A DNA stretch of 64,000 bases, taken from contig SVJE01000003.1 of NCBI GenBank assembly GCA_015069135.1, forward strand, positions 109,699 to 173,698, given 5' to 3'. Source of the DNA: Oscillospiraceae bacterium. GTDB lineage: Bacteria; Bacillota; Clostridia; UBA1212; SIG427. The translations under genes and the position numbers were made by a program. The notes below the pieces were generated by a model, which made no database searches, was not told the origin of the DNA, and was given only the letters and a program-made list of their open reading frames with translations. Positions 49,846 to 59,544 of the stretch are shown in pieces (the stretch's first letter is position 1; every line of letters begins with the position of its first letter).

Positions 49846-50436
49846 TTACCTTCCTTTTCTGATACTTTTAATTACAAATACAATTACAGGTACCATAACC
49901 AGACCTACTGCCATTTCGATTAAGAAATTGAAACCAATAAGACCTGTAATAATGTAAAGAACCAAATCTTTTCCTTCAGCCCAGGATTTAAAAATGTCCA
50001 GGAAGAAAAGATACCCGCCTAGTACAAAAAGACCTGTATTACAAACAGGTGCAGCAATAGATGCAAGAATTACACCTAGTTTTGTTTTTCCCTTGTTTGC
50101 AAGAGTATTTGCAATGACACCTGCTACAAAACCTGCAACCATGGCTTTTAACATACAAAGTACAACTGTCATAATTGGATCTTTTTGGTACATCATTGCA
50201 CCGCCCACATCAGTACCGGATATAACAGAAGCAGTAACAACTACACCGAAAACGGCACCCAGTATTGTACTGGATTTAGGTCCGTACATAACGGCACCCA
50301 GTATAATTGGGATTATGGAAAGGGTAATAGCAAATGGACCTATCTTTATTGCGCTTACTAAAGTCTGTAATACAATAAGTACTGCTGCTAAAATCGCAGT
50401 GCCTACAATCATCTCTGTTCTTTTATTTGTTCTCAT
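49846..50436 (-). CDS. ECF transporter S component, probably for pantothenate
   Basis: 196 residues with about six membrane helices and the ECF S-component start (TAILAAVLIVLQTLVSAIKIGPFAITLSIIPIILGAVMYGP). S components bind a vitamin and use a shared energizing module encoded elsewhere. It lies three bases downstream of coaX, the pantothenate kinase gene, so pantothenate is the likely ligand (PanT-like); that specificity is from context. Confidence 0.8.
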   Translation of the reverse strand: MRTNKRTEMIVGTAILAAVLIVLQTLVSAIKIGPFAITLSIIPIILGAVMYGPKSSTILGAVFGVVVTASVISGTDVGGAMMYQKDPIMTVVLCMLKAMVAGFVAGVIANTLANKGKTKLGVILASIAAPVCNTGLFVLGGYLFFLDIFKSWAEGKDLVLYIITGLIGFNFLIEMAVGLVMVPVIVFVIKSIRKGR

Positions 50437-50439
50437 GAT

Positions 50440-51219
50440 TTATTTCCCCTTTCTTTCTGTGTTTTTCTGATAAATAACCTTTAGTCCCTCTAACATAAGG
50501 TTTGGATTATAAGTGATTTCATGAGTAGTGTGCTTACATATTTCTTCAGCTAAACCACCGGTTGCAATAACTGTACACTTTTTACCAAGCTCTTTCTGGA
50601 ATCTGTCAATCATTCCATCCAGCATAGCAGCTGTACCGAATACCATACCGGATTGCATACAATCTACAGTGTTAGTTGCAATAGCTCTTTTAGGTGGCTG
50701 AATACTTATATGAGGAAGCTGAGCTGTGTTGCCGGCCAGAGCATTTGCTGAAATTTTTACGCCCGGAACAATGGCACCACCGATTAAAGCAGCGTTTTCA
50801 TCCAGAACGCTTAGTGTTGTGGCAGTACCCATGTCAATCACAATGGCAGGGAGGGGGTAAAATGCGGCTGCTGCCACACTGTCTACCAGAAGGTCACTAC
50901 CAAGCTGTGCAGGGTTGTCGATTTTAATGTTGATTCCTGTTTTGATTCCCGGTTCCACAATAAGTGGGGCTTTTCCGGTAAGAGTTGTAACCGCTTGTTT
51001 AAGTGCATAAGTAAGCTGTGGTACAACAGATGAAATAATTGCTCCGTCAATTTTGTCGGGAGTCATGTTGTGAAGTGTCAACACGGATTTGATAGTAACT
51101 GCAAGTTCATCAGCAGTCTTACTTGTGTCCGACGAGATTCTTAATGTGAATAACAGCGTATCCCGGTCATAAGATCCAAGTACAATATTGCTGTTTCCAA
51201 CATCAATTGCTAATAACAT
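50440..51219 (-). CDS. coaX: Type III pantothenate kinase
   Basis: 259 residues. DVGNSNIVLG is the phosphate loop, and PGIKTGINIKIDNPAQLGSDLLVDSVAAA and VIDMGTATT are diagnostic of CoaX. It phosphorylates pantothenate, first step of coenzyme A synthesis. ATG at 51219 follows AAGGAGG; an open frame reaching 51297 is not conserved. Confidence 0.94.
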   Translation of the reverse strand: MLLAIDVGNSNIVLGSYDRDTLLFTLRISSDTSKTADELAVTIKSVLTLHNMTPDKIDGAIISSVVPQLTYALKQAVTTLTGKAPLIVEPGIKTGINIKIDNPAQLGSDLLVDSVAAAAFYPLPAIVIDMGTATTLSVLDENAALIGGAIVPGVKISANALAGNTAQLPHISIQPPKRAIATNTVDCMQSGMVFGTAAMLDGMIDRFQKELGKKCTVIATGGLAEEICKHTTHEITYNPNLMLEGLKVIYQKNTERKGK

Positions 51220-51268
51220 AATATTTACCTCCTTGCTACTGTTCTTTATGGTGATACAGTGCAAGGTG

Positions 51269-51297
51269 ATTATAACATAAGCCTTGGTAAGCCTCAA
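51269..51297 (-). promoter_or_regulatory. Promoter of the coaX operon
   Basis: Minus strand TTGAGG (51297-51292), 17 bp, TATAAT (51274-51269). Confidence 0.7.
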
Positions 51298-51300
51298 CCC

Positions 51301-51329
51301 TTGCTGTTATTCTTTTTAGATGCTAAAAT
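51301..51329 (+). promoter_or_regulatory. Promoter of the metallophosphoesterase-like gene
   Basis: TTGCTG (51301-51306), 17 bp, TAAAAT (51324-51329). The ATG follows only nine bases after the -10 box, so the mRNA may be leaderless. Confidence 0.55.
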
Positions 51330-51338
51330 ATATGAGCT

Positions 51339-52301
51339 ATGAGTTTAAAAACATATAAATACAACAGGGTGTCGTTTTTTGCACCTGAAAGAAAAAAATT
51401 AAGAATAACATTGTTTTTGGTTATAACCTTTGTTTTGTTATGCATTACTGCCATCGGTATTACAAAGGATAATTTTTCTATTGCTGTCAGAGAGATAAAT
51501 ATTGAGCATGAACAAATACCTGAAGAATTTGACGGCTATCGCATCTTACAGATATCAGATATAAACGGACAGTATTTTGGTAACTATCAGGAAAGACTTA
51601 TTAATGCCATAGACTCTTTGAAAGGTAATTATGATATTGTAATTATGACAGGAGATTATGTTTCTGATCCTGAAACAGAGGATTTCCGTCCGGTGCTTGA
51701 TGTGTTGGAATATTTAAACAGGAGTACACCTGTTTATTACTGTCTTGGTGAAAGAGACTATGCATGGGAGACAGAAGATGTAAATACAACATTTATGGCT
51801 TTTAACCCTATAACAAAGAATGCTCTTATGGAAGAAATGGAAAAGGCGGGAGCTACTTTTATTTATCCTATACAGGAAGTAACAAAAGGGGATAGCCGCA
51901 TATTTATTACAGGTCCCAAATATTACGAAGCTGCATTTACGGACCTTGGTTTTGACATGGATGAACATTTCAGTATCTGTGTTACTCATGCTCCAATCAC
52001 TTACAATGTAAGCAGTCGTATTTCTGAAAAGAATTCTGTTAGATTACAGGAAGTTGACTATGATTTTTCCATATCCGGCCATACTCTTGGCGGTGTTATA
52101 AGATTACCGATTCTGGGCGCTGTTTATGCTCCTTCAGAAGGGGCTTTTCCCCAGGAAAACAATACTTACGGCCTGCATACAGATGACGCAGGCCGCATAA
52201 ACTACATTTCTTCAGGTTTAGGATCCACAGATAGGGTTCCTTTCAGGGTTATGAACACACCTGAAATATGTGTATTTACATTACAAAAAGCAAAATCTTA
52301 A
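51339..52301 (+). CDS. Metallophosphoesterase-like membrane protein with degenerate active site
   Basis: 320 residues. One N-terminal membrane helix (ITLFLVITFVLLCITAIGI) is followed by a calcineurin-type phosphoesterase fold. Several metal-ligand motifs are altered: SDINGQ in place of SDxH (residue 76 Asn), GERD in place of GNHD/E (138-140), and GHTLGG in place of GHTHGG (Leu at 250). MTGDYVSD and THAP remain. It may be a pseudoenzyme or use fewer metals. No ribosome binding site is visible. Ends convergent with the M14 peptidase gene, sharing TTAA. Confidence 0.75.
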   Translation: MSLKTYKYNRVSFFAPERKKLRITLFLVITFVLLCITAIGITKDNFSIAVREINIEHEQIPEEFDGYRILQISDINGQYFGNYQERLINAIDSLKGNYDIVIMTGDYVSDPETEDFRPVLDVLEYLNRSTPVYYCLGERDYAWETEDVNTTFMAFNPITKNALMEEMEKAGATFIYPIQEVTKGDSRIFITGPKYYEAAFTDLGFDMDEHFSICVTHAPITYNVSSRISEKNSVRLQEVDYDFSISGHTLGGVIRLPILGAVYAPSEGAFPQENNTYGLHTDDAGRINYISSGLGSTDRVPFRVMNTPEICVFTLQKAKS

Positions 52302-53446
52302 AAATAATTTTCCAGTAAGTATGGGAGCAATGTTTTTGAGTTCTCCCAATCCAATACCTGCTGGCTGTAAATATCATATGTTTTGTCATGATATTTACTT
52401 CTTAAAGCGTGGTTGTATGGAACATCACCATCACCATTACCAGCTGTCATCTCAATACATAAAGCGGGTTTACCGGTAGCTGAACGGAACCAGTTTTCAA
52501 AACCACCGCCGTAGCTTCCTAATCTTGTTGTTACACCGGCAACTGTAAAATTCAGATGATCGCCTGCCAGGTTAGCAAGTTTTGTATCTCCCGGTACAGA
52601 TCCGGTGACAGGATCCTGCCAATAGATTATTTTACCTTTGGTGTGGAAGTTCAGACAGAATTCGAAGTTGTTGGTTTGAACTAATTTCATAAGATTTTGT
52701 GTTTCAGGTTCTGATGCGGCAGAAGTTCCCGGAAAATTCATTTTAGAAGGTTTTGTGTGTTCATTATCAGCAGCTTTCATATCCTCCCAACAGAATGGAA
52801 AATTACGGTTTAAATCCACACCACGACCATTAGCTTTCCAACTTACCTGACCCCATTCGTTTATATCTGACACATCATCAGGAATTGCAAAAGCATTACA
52901 AATATCAACACCATCCGGGTTGTTCATAGGAGATATGTAAACTGTAAAATTGTTAAGTAACTGAACTATATCATAGCCTTCGTAATCTTTATCAGAAGTA
53001 TAGGCTATAGCCATTTCTTCTGTTTGTCTTAACAAGTAGTTGGTATTTACGTTTTCTCTGGCATGTATAGAGCCTGTTAAGAGGACTTTTGTAGGTCCTT
53101 TACCAAGCTTTATAACATACATATCTTTTCCTTTGTAAGATTTACCTATATGTTCAGCGTTTATTATTTCAGGATATTGCTGACAAAGGGATAACACATC
53201 ATGTATACATCTGTCAGACGTATATATACGGTAAGGATCAACCACTTTGCCATCAGCAGTTAAAGATACCTCTACAGTAGGTAAAGGTGTAGGGGTTGGT
53301 TCCGGTATTGCAGTAGGAACTTGTGTGATTTGTGGCGTATTATCTTTTTTTTCTGTACATGAATTTATTAAAAGTATAATGCCTGCTATTATCGCTATAA
53401 ACACCACAGCTACCATTATACGTCTTCTTATATATATTTTTTTCAT
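52298..53446 (-). CDS. M14-family zinc carboxypeptidase, lipoprotein
   Basis: 382 residues. N-terminal membrane helix ending LINSC, a probable lipobox, then a Thr/Pro linker (ITQVPTAIPEPTPTPLPTV) and the peptidase. Zinc ligands: SIHARE (HxxE) and the later NFHTKG His; the GVDLNRNF substrate-binding stretch and catalytic Glu in CIEMTAG are present. It trims cell-wall or extracellular peptides outside the membrane. TCAGGAG precedes the ATG. Confidence 0.85.
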   Translation of the reverse strand: MKKIYIRRRIMVAVVFIAIIAGIILLINSCTEKKDNTPQITQVPTAIPEPTPTPLPTVEVSLTADGKVVDPYRIYTSDRCIHDVLSLCQQYPEIINAEHIGKSYKGKDMYVIKLGKGPTKVLLTGSIHARENVNTNYLLRQTEEMAIAYTSDKDYEGYDIVQLLNNFTVYISPMNNPDGVDICNAFAIPDDVSDINEWGQVSWKANGRGVDLNRNFPFCWEDMKAADNEHTKPSKMNFPGTSAASEPETQNLMKLVQTNNFEFCLNFHTKGKIIYWQDPVTGSVPGDTKLANLAGDHLNFTVAGVTTRLGSYGGGFENWFRSATGKPALCIEMTAGNGDGDVPYNHALRSKYHDKTYDIYSQQVLDWENSKTLLPYLLENYF

Positions 53447-53464
53447 TACGTTTCTCCTGATACA

Positions 53465-53502
53465 TAAAAAAGAGACCTGGTTTTGTAAAGCAAGTCTCTT
53501 TT
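53465..53502 (-). terminator. Terminator after the RNase J gene
   Basis: On the minus strand AAAAGAGAC and GTCTCTTTT arms enclose a ~17-base loop and end in a T-run. Confidence 0.8.
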
Positions 53503-53508
53503 GTCATT

Positions 53509-55251
53509 TTATTCCTCTTCACCCTGCTCAGGTAAAATGCACTCCGAAGGGGCTTCTCCTGTCATGCTTACTTCCATGATAATAGGTAATACCATAGGAT
53601 TACGCTTTGTCTGTGCATATACATATTCATGAATTGCATCTCTGATGTTACTTTTTTTAAGAGACCAATCATGTTTTCTCTTGCTTTCTTCAGTTGCAAG
53701 CAGAGCTTCTCTTGCTACCTCACGGATAGCAGTCATTAAATCTTCGGCTTCACGCATATACACAAAACCTCTGGAAATGATGTCAGGTCCTGCTAACAAA
53801 GCACCGGTATCAAGATCAATAGTCATAACAACAATAATAAGACCATCTTCGGACAAATGCTTTCTGTCACGAAGTACGATGTTTCCTACATCACCGACAC
53901 CAAGACCGTCAATAAGAATGTTTCCGGCGGTAACTTTTTCTTCAACACCTACACCCTCAGGACCAAAAGATAATACATCACCATTCTCGATAATGAAAAT
54001 GTTTTCTTCATCCATACCAAGTTTAAGAGCAATATCTTTGTTTCTTACCAGATGCTTGTATTCTCCGTGTACGGGCAGGAAATACTTTGGTTTAACAATA
54101 GATTGAATAATCTTAAGTTCCTCTTCGCATGCGTGTCCGGATACATGTACTTCAGAAATTGATTTATAAATTACATTTGCACCTTTTTTGAAAAGCTCGT
54201 TAATCATTTTTGCAATTGGCTTTTCATTACCAGGGATAGGGGATGCAGATACAATAACAGTATCGCCCTTTATAATATCAATCTGTCGGTGGGTAGATAT
54301 TGCCATTCTTGTAAGTGCTGACATTGGTTCGCCCTGGCTGCCTGTTGTAATGATACAAAGTTCTTCAGGAGGATAATCATCCATGTCTTCAATGTCAATA
54401 ATAACATCTTCTGTGTTTTTCATGTAACCTAACTGGGTAGCAATGTCTACAACATTAACCATACTTCGTCCGCAGATAACACATTTTCTGTTAAATTTTA
54501 ACGCAGTATCAATAATCTGCTGTACTCTATGAATATTTGAAGAGAATGTAGCTACAATAGCACGACCCTTAATGTTTGCAAACAGTTCATCAAAAGTGCG
54601 ACCTACGGTTCGCTCGGACATTGTAAAACCTTTCTTTTCAGCATTGGTGCTATCGGCCATAAGAAGAAGTACACCTTCTTCGCTTAATTCAGCAAAACGG
54701 GTGAGATCAATGGGGAGACCATCAATAGGTGTAAAGTCAACCTTAAAGTCACCGGTATGAATAACCATACCCGCAGGTGTCTTTATTGCAAGAGCTGCTG
54801 CGTCTGCAATACTATGATTTGTACGGATAAATTCAACAAAAAAGTCGTTAGTAACAATAACAGTTCCATAATCTACAACCTGGAGAGAAACACGATCTTT
54901 CAAATTGTGCTCCTCAAGTTTTTTTTCAACAAGAGCTATAGTAAGCTTTGTACCATATATAGGCACATCAATATCCTTAAGGAAATAGGGCAGTGCACCA
55001 ATGTGGTCTTCATGACCATGGGTGAGGAATATGCCCTTAATCTTCTTTGCATTCATTGTAAGGTAAGTTGTGTCAGGAATAACAGCATCAATACCCAGCA
55101 TATCACCTTCCGGGAAGGCCACACCACAATCTATAATAATAATCTCATTGTCAGATTCAAAAACAGTAAGGTTTTTTCCTATTTCACCAAGACCACCTAA
55201 AGGAATAATTCTCAGGTTGCCTTTAATACTTTGTAATGCTTTCTTTTCCAC
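53509..55251 (-). CDS. Ribonuclease J
   Basis: 580 residues of the metallo-beta-lactamase/beta-CASP RNase J type. PLGGLGEIGKN, FLTHGHEDHIGALPY (HxHxDH), HTGDFKVD, a beta-CASP central domain, and HVSGHACEEELK near the C-terminal metal site. It matures and degrades RNA from the 5' end. GTG at 55251 is preferred: AGGAGG (55264-55259) stands seven bases upstream, while an in-frame ATG at 55290 has no ribosome binding site and adds 13 non-conserved residues. Confidence 0.95.
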   Translation of the reverse strand: MEKKALQSIKGNLRIIPLGGLGEIGKNLTVFESDNEIIIIDCGVAFPEGDMLGIDAVIPDTTYLTMNAKKIKGIFLTHGHEDHIGALPYFLKDIDVPIYGTKLTIALVEKKLEEHNLKDRVSLQVVDYGTVIVTNDFFVEFIRTNHSIADAAALAIKTPAGMVIHTGDFKVDFTPIDGLPIDLTRFAELSEEGVLLLMADSTNAEKKGFTMSERTVGRTFDELFANIKGRAIVATFSSNIHRVQQIIDTALKFNRKCVICGRSMVNVVDIATQLGYMKNTEDVIIDIEDMDDYPPEELCIITTGSQGEPMSALTRMAISTHRQIDIIKGDTVIVSASPIPGNEKPIAKMINELFKKGANVIYKSISEVHVSGHACEEELKIIQSIVKPKYFLPVHGEYKHLVRNKDIALKLGMDEENIFIIENGDVLSFGPEGVGVEEKVTAGNILIDGLGVGDVGNIVLRDRKHLSEDGLIIVVMTIDLDTGALLAGPDIISRGFVYMREAEDLMTAIREVAREALLATEESKRKHDWSLKKSNIRDAIHEYVYAQTKRNPMVLPIIMEVSMTGEAPSECILPEQGEEE

Positions 55252-55304
55252 TTCGGAACCTCCTGAATCTATAATGTAATTAACGCTCATAATCGTCTTT
55301 GATA

Positions 55305-55334
55305 ATTATATCACATATTTAAAATAATATACAA
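55305..55334 (-). promoter_or_regulatory. Promoter of the RNase J gene
   Basis: Minus strand TTGTAT (55334-55329), 18 bp, TATAAT (55310-55305). The rest of the 275-bp divergent region up to 55475 is AT-rich with no gene seen. Confidence 0.65.
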
Positions 55335-55475
55335 TACTTGGTAAGAAGAAAATGTGTAAAAAATGTAAGTATTTATGGTATTTTTTGCAGTAATAAGATA
55401 TTCAAAAGTTACATTAAATGACACATATATATGATAATTATATATAATCAGGAAAGTATTAACAGTTAAAAAATG

Positions 55476-55504
55476 TTGCAAATAAACGATAAATATGTTA
55501 TACA
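55476..55504 (+). promoter_or_regulatory. Promoter of the lipid operon
   Basis: TTGCAA (55476-55481), 17 bp, TATACA (55499-55504). Downstream, ATTGAATTTA-like sequence occurs twice before the ribosome binding site, a possible regulator site but unassigned. Confidence 0.5.
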
Positions 55505-55566
55505 TAATCAATTGAAGTAATATTTTTGCATTGAATTTATTTTATTGAATTTAGGAGATAAGAAAA

Positions 55567-56499
55567 ATGAAAAAATATATTATTTTGGCAGATATGACTT
55601 GCGATTTATCTGAAGAAATCCGTAATGAAATTGGAATGATTGATTATGTACCCGGTCATGTGTATATGGGAGAGGGAAAGGATATACCGGGTGTGCTTTC
55701 CTGGGACGATATTTCCAGAACAGACTTCTACAAAGCACTTTCAAATAAGAAAAGTAATTTTTCTACAGCCCCTGCTAATGTTGAGGAGTATTACGAAATT
55801 TTTGAAAAGTATGTCAAAGAAGGTTATGCTATTCTCAGCATGTCCCTTTCATCCAAAATAAGCTCAACACATGATTTTGCTTCAATGGCAGCAAATCGAA
55901 TCAAAGAGAATTATCCCGATTCTTCAATATATTGTTTTGATACATTCAGAATGTCAGGCGGATTTGGTCTGCTTACTTTATACGCACATTTATTGAAAAA
56001 AGAGGGAAAATCCTTTGAAGAAGTAATTGCTTGGCTGGAAGACAACAAGAGGAAGGTTCATCAGATGGGACCTATTGATGACTTGTTTTTTGTAGCAAGA
56101 AGAGGTCGTCTTACTATGGGTAAAGCTGTTATGGGAAGTTTTGCAGGTGTTAAACCGATGGGTGACTGCAATGCTGACGGCTATACAACTGTAATTACTA
56201 AGGTGAAAGGCATTGGTAAGGCTCTTGATGTTACGGTTTCATATATGAAAGAAACTGCTGTTGATGTAGAAAACAGTTATGTAATTGTTGCGCATTCAGA
56301 CAGAGAACTTTATGCCGAAACCCTGAAAAAGAAAATAGAAGAGGAAGTTAAACCTAAAAAAGTGTTTTTTACAGATGTTTTCCCGGGTTGCGGAGTTAAC
56401 ATCGGACCGGGCATGGTAGGTGTTTTCTACCTTGGCAACGAGATATCCCAGGATCTCTCTTATGAAAAAGAAATTATGAACAGAATCACAGGGAAATAA
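55567..56499 (+). CDS. DegV-family fatty-acid-binding protein (FakB type)
   Basis: 310 residues with the DegV fold: ADMTCDLSEEIRNEIGM at the start, MSLSSKISSTHDFA (fatty-acid carboxyl contact region) and RRGRLTMGKAVMGSFAGVKP. FakB proteins hold a fatty acid while FakA phosphorylates it. The next gene is FakA, which supports this role. TTAGGAG precedes the ATG. Confidence 0.88.
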   Translation: MKKYIILADMTCDLSEEIRNEIGMIDYVPGHVYMGEGKDIPGVLSWDDISRTDFYKALSNKKSNFSTAPANVEEYYEIFEKYVKEGYAILSMSLSSKISSTHDFASMAANRIKENYPDSSIYCFDTFRMSGGFGLLTLYAHLLKKEGKSFEEVIAWLEDNKRKVHQMGPIDDLFFVARRGRLTMGKAVMGSFAGVKPMGDCNADGYTTVITKVKGIGKALDVTVSYMKETAVDVENSYVIVAHSDRELYAETLKKKIEEEVKPKKVFFTDVFPGCGVNIGPGMVGVFYLGNEISQDLSYEKEIMNRITGK

Positions 56500-56505
56500 A
56501 GTACA

Positions 56506-58137
56506 ATGGTAGAACGTATTGACGCACAAGAATATTATAATCTCATTGACTATGGAATAAGAAACCTTTCTCTGTACAGGGATTATGTAAACGATCTTAA
56601 TGTTTTTCCTGTCCCGGACGGTGATACCGGCTCCAATATGGTAATGACTTTACAGAGTGGATTGCTGGCTATTGAAGAAATTTCAGAGGAGCTTTCAGAA
56701 ATGGCTAAGAAGTTTTCTCGTGCTGTAATTTTTGGCGCCAGAGGAAATTCAGGTGTTATTGTTTCCCAGTTTTTTAAAGGGATGTCAGAAGTTTTGTTTG
56801 ATAAAAACTCTGCCGACGCAGGTACATTTATCAATGCTTTGGAAAATGGTGTGAAAAGTGCCTATGCTTCTGTAGCTAATCCTGTGGAAGGTACAGTTCT
56901 AACTGTTATACGAGAAGGTACCGAACATGTTAAAAATGAACTTGAGAAAGGCTTAATCAATTCAATTGATGATGTAATAGATGCATTTTTAAAAAAAGCA
57001 AAAGAAACTCTTAAAAACACACCGGAACTGTTACCGGTTCTTAAATCTGCCGGTGTTGTTGATAGTGGCGGAGCCGGAATCGTTTATGTTTTTGAAGGAA
57101 TGGGGAAATATCTCAATAACGAACCACTTTCCAGAATAGAAACAAAATTGGTTTTAGAAAACAAAGTGGATTTTTCTTCTTATACTCCGGAAAGTAAATT
57201 TGTGTACGGCTATTGTACAGAGGTATTCATTCAACTTCTTAACGGTAAAATACCTTTTTCACATTCTGAGTTCAGAGCACAACTGGAACTCATGGGAGAC
57301 TCAGTAGTAACAGTTGAAGATGGAGATAAAGTTAAAGTTCATGTACATACATTTACTCCGGAAAAGGTGTTGGATTATTGTCATAATTTTGGTGAGTTTT
57401 TAACACTTAAAATAGAAAATATGAATGTACAGCACAGTGAGGTTAAACAGAATTCTAAAACAACAAGAGATTCTGTATTATCTGTTGTTACCGTTGCTCA
57501 CGATACTCGCATGAAACAATACTTTTTCGACATGGGGGCAGATATCGTTATATCAGCAGATAACTGTTGTTCTCCAAGTGCAGCCGATTTTGTCCGGGAG
57601 TTTAAAAAACTGGACACTGATACTATTTTGGTTTTTCCTAACAATAAAAATACAAAACTTGTTGCAGAGCAAGCGGCTAAACTTTACGATAGGGCAGATA
57701 TAATTGTTGTTCCCACAAAATCAGAAGCCGAATGTTATGCGGCTCTTCCAATGATTGATTTTGTTTGCGAGGATATTTCCGGTCTTGTAGAAAAACTAAT
57801 TGAGACAATAAAAAATGTTACTATTGTGGTGGTGGCTCAGGCAACAAAAAATGCAACATATTCAGGTATGGTTATTAATAAAGGTGATTATGTGGCATTA
57901 AAAGGGGAACGGTTAATAGCAGTGGGTACAGGACTTGATTTGGTGGCTATAGAAGCTGCTAAGGGAATTCTGTCAGAAAAAGAGACCAATATTTTAACTG
58001 TTTTTACAGGTAAAAATACTCTTAACGATGATGTTGAGGAGTTGTGTAATTCAGTTACTGCTGATTATTTGTATACAGAGACGGAAGTTGTAGAAACAGA
58101 AAACACAATGTTTAATCTTGTGCTTTCTTTTGAATAA
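56506..58137 (+). CDS. fakA: Fatty acid kinase FakA (DhaL/DAK2 domain, YloV-like)
   Basis: 543 residues. N-terminal DhaL-type ATP-binding domain (NVFPVPDGDTGSNM, ARGNSGVIVSQ, DSGGAGI), a middle domain and a C-terminal DegV-like domain. With FakB it makes acyl phosphate from exogenous fatty acids for PlsY/PlsX. Starts six bases after fakB and is the second gene of the lipid cluster. Confidence 0.9.
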   Translation: MVERIDAQEYYNLIDYGIRNLSLYRDYVNDLNVFPVPDGDTGSNMVMTLQSGLLAIEEISEELSEMAKKFSRAVIFGARGNSGVIVSQFFKGMSEVLFDKNSADAGTFINALENGVKSAYASVANPVEGTVLTVIREGTEHVKNELEKGLINSIDDVIDAFLKKAKETLKNTPELLPVLKSAGVVDSGGAGIVYVFEGMGKYLNNEPLSRIETKLVLENKVDFSSYTPESKFVYGYCTEVFIQLLNGKIPFSHSEFRAQLELMGDSVVTVEDGDKVKVHVHTFTPEKVLDYCHNFGEFLTLKIENMNVQHSEVKQNSKTTRDSVLSVVTVAHDTRMKQYFFDMGADIVISADNCCSPSAADFVREFKKLDTDTILVFPNNKNTKLVAEQAAKLYDRADIIVVPTKSEAECYAALPMIDFVCEDISGLVEKLIETIKNVTIVVVAQATKNATYSGMVINKGDYVALKGERLIAVGTGLDLVAIEAAKGILSEKETNILTVFTGKNTLNDDVEELCNSVTADYLYTETEVVETENTMFNLVLSFE

Positions 58138-58173
58138 GCATTGATAAAAATGAGGAAAGGTTGCAAATGATTT

Positions 58174-59544
58174 ATGAGAAAATTAGATAAGAAATGGAAA
58201 ATTGTTTTATATGGATGTTCAGGCCTTGGTCTTAATATGCTTAACATCATAATAGGTACCCACCTTTGTAACGGTTTGTTGGCAGAAGGATTTTCTGAAA
58301 ATTCTGAATTCTGGACATACAGTAACCGTACGCTGGTAGTTGTAGGCATATGGAGTGTTATGTCTTTACTGGTTAAAATATTGGATGGACTTATTGACAT
58401 TCCTTTATCGTCTTTTACAGATAACTTGAGAACCCGATGGGGAAGAAGACGTCCTTCAATTCTTCTTGGGTACATTCCTTTACTTATTTCTTATGTACTG
58501 TTTTTGTTTCCGTTGGAAAGTGAGGCTACAATACTTAATACAATATGGTTTGTTGTACTGCTGGGTATTTTCTACTGTGCGTACACACTTACTATGATAA
58601 CCTGGTATGCAACATTTGCAGAAATAGTAGAAGATGAAAATGACAGAATGTTCCTTTCAAATGTTAAATCAGTATGTGATGTAGCATATTTCAGCCTTAA
58701 TTTTGCATTGGTACCGGCTTTTGTAAGTATGGGAATAAACATCCGTCATGTGGCTTTGATATTCCTTCCTTTGGCGCTTACAATGCTTATTCCTTTGTTT
58801 ATGATTAAAGAGCCATCAACAAAAGATGGCATAATAACAGGTCAGGGAGAAGTGTTACAGGAGAGAGTAAGCTTTGTTAAATCTCTTGTTTTTGCTTTTA
58901 AAAATAAAAGATTTATATATTGGCTTTGTATTGCAGCTGTAATGAATATGGGTCTGCAACTATTCTTAGGTGGTATAAGTGTGTTCTTTTCAAATGTGGG
59001 AGACGGACTTAATATGACTTTTGTTATGGCATCTGCCTTTGTACCTGTGCCCTTTACATTGATTCTGTATAACAGAGTTGTTAAGAAAAAAGGTCTTAAA
59101 TTTGCGTACCAATATATATTACTTGTGTTTTCTGTGGGAATGTCACTTATGATATTCTGTCCGTTGTTACCAAAAACATTACAGCTTCCTTACGCAATTA
59201 TGTGTGCTGTTATAGTATCATTCTCAATCGGTGCATTTTTCTCAATTACATATACAATACCATCACAGTTGGCTGCAGAAGAAAATGAGAGAAGCGGTGT
59301 TTGTGCTTCATCTATGTATTTTGCTGTACAAGGCTTGTTTGAGGCAATATCTGCAGGCATAGCTACTCAGGTTGTTTTAGTATTTATCAGAACTTTCAGA
59401 GCTGGCGGTGCTGAGTCAGGACCACTGGTAAAATTCCTGCCTTTAATTGTAGCAGGCTTCTGTATGGTTGCTTTTCTTATGGCGTTTTTGTTGCCTGAAT
59501 CTATTGCTAAGCTCGGAAAAGAAAAAGTGAGTAATATAAAATGA
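58174..59544 (+). CDS. GPH-family (MFS) cation symporter
   Basis: 456 residues, about twelve membrane helices. KILDGLIDIPLSSFTDNLRTRWGRRRP is the cation-site signature of glycoside-pentoside-hexuronide symporters (MelB-like); ITYTIPSQLAAEENERSG is conserved too. Its location between fakA and a lipid-activating enzyme hints at a lipid or glycolipid substrate, by analogy with MFS lysophospholipid carriers; this is inference. Overlaps the next gene by four bases. Confidence 0.8.
   Translation: MRKLDKKWKIVLYGCSGLGLNMLNIIIGTHLCNGLLAEGFSENSEFWTYSNRTLVVVGIWSVMSLLVKILDGLIDIPLSSFTDNLRTRWGRRRPSILLGYIPLLISYVLFLFPLESEATILNTIWFVVLLGIFYCAYTLTMITWYATFAEIVEDENDRMFLSNVKSVCDVAYFSLNFALVPAFVSMGINIRHVALIFLPLALTMLIPLFMIKEPSTKDGIITGQGEVLQERVSFVKSLVFAFKNKRFIYWLCIAAVMNMGLQLFLGGISVFFSNVGDGLNMTFVMASAFVPVPFTLILYNRVVKKKGLKFAYQYILLVFSVGMSLMIFCPLLPKTLQLPYAIMCAVIVSFSIGAFFSITYTIPSQLAAEENERSGVCASSMYFAVQGLFEAISAGIATQVVLVFIRTFRAGGAESGPLVKFLPLIVAGFCMVAFLMAFLLPESIAKLGKEKVSNIK

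Noticed and set aside
55252..55290. ATG start for RNase J at 55290
   Set aside because: No ribosome binding site, and the AGGAGG for the GTG at 55251 lies within this extension.
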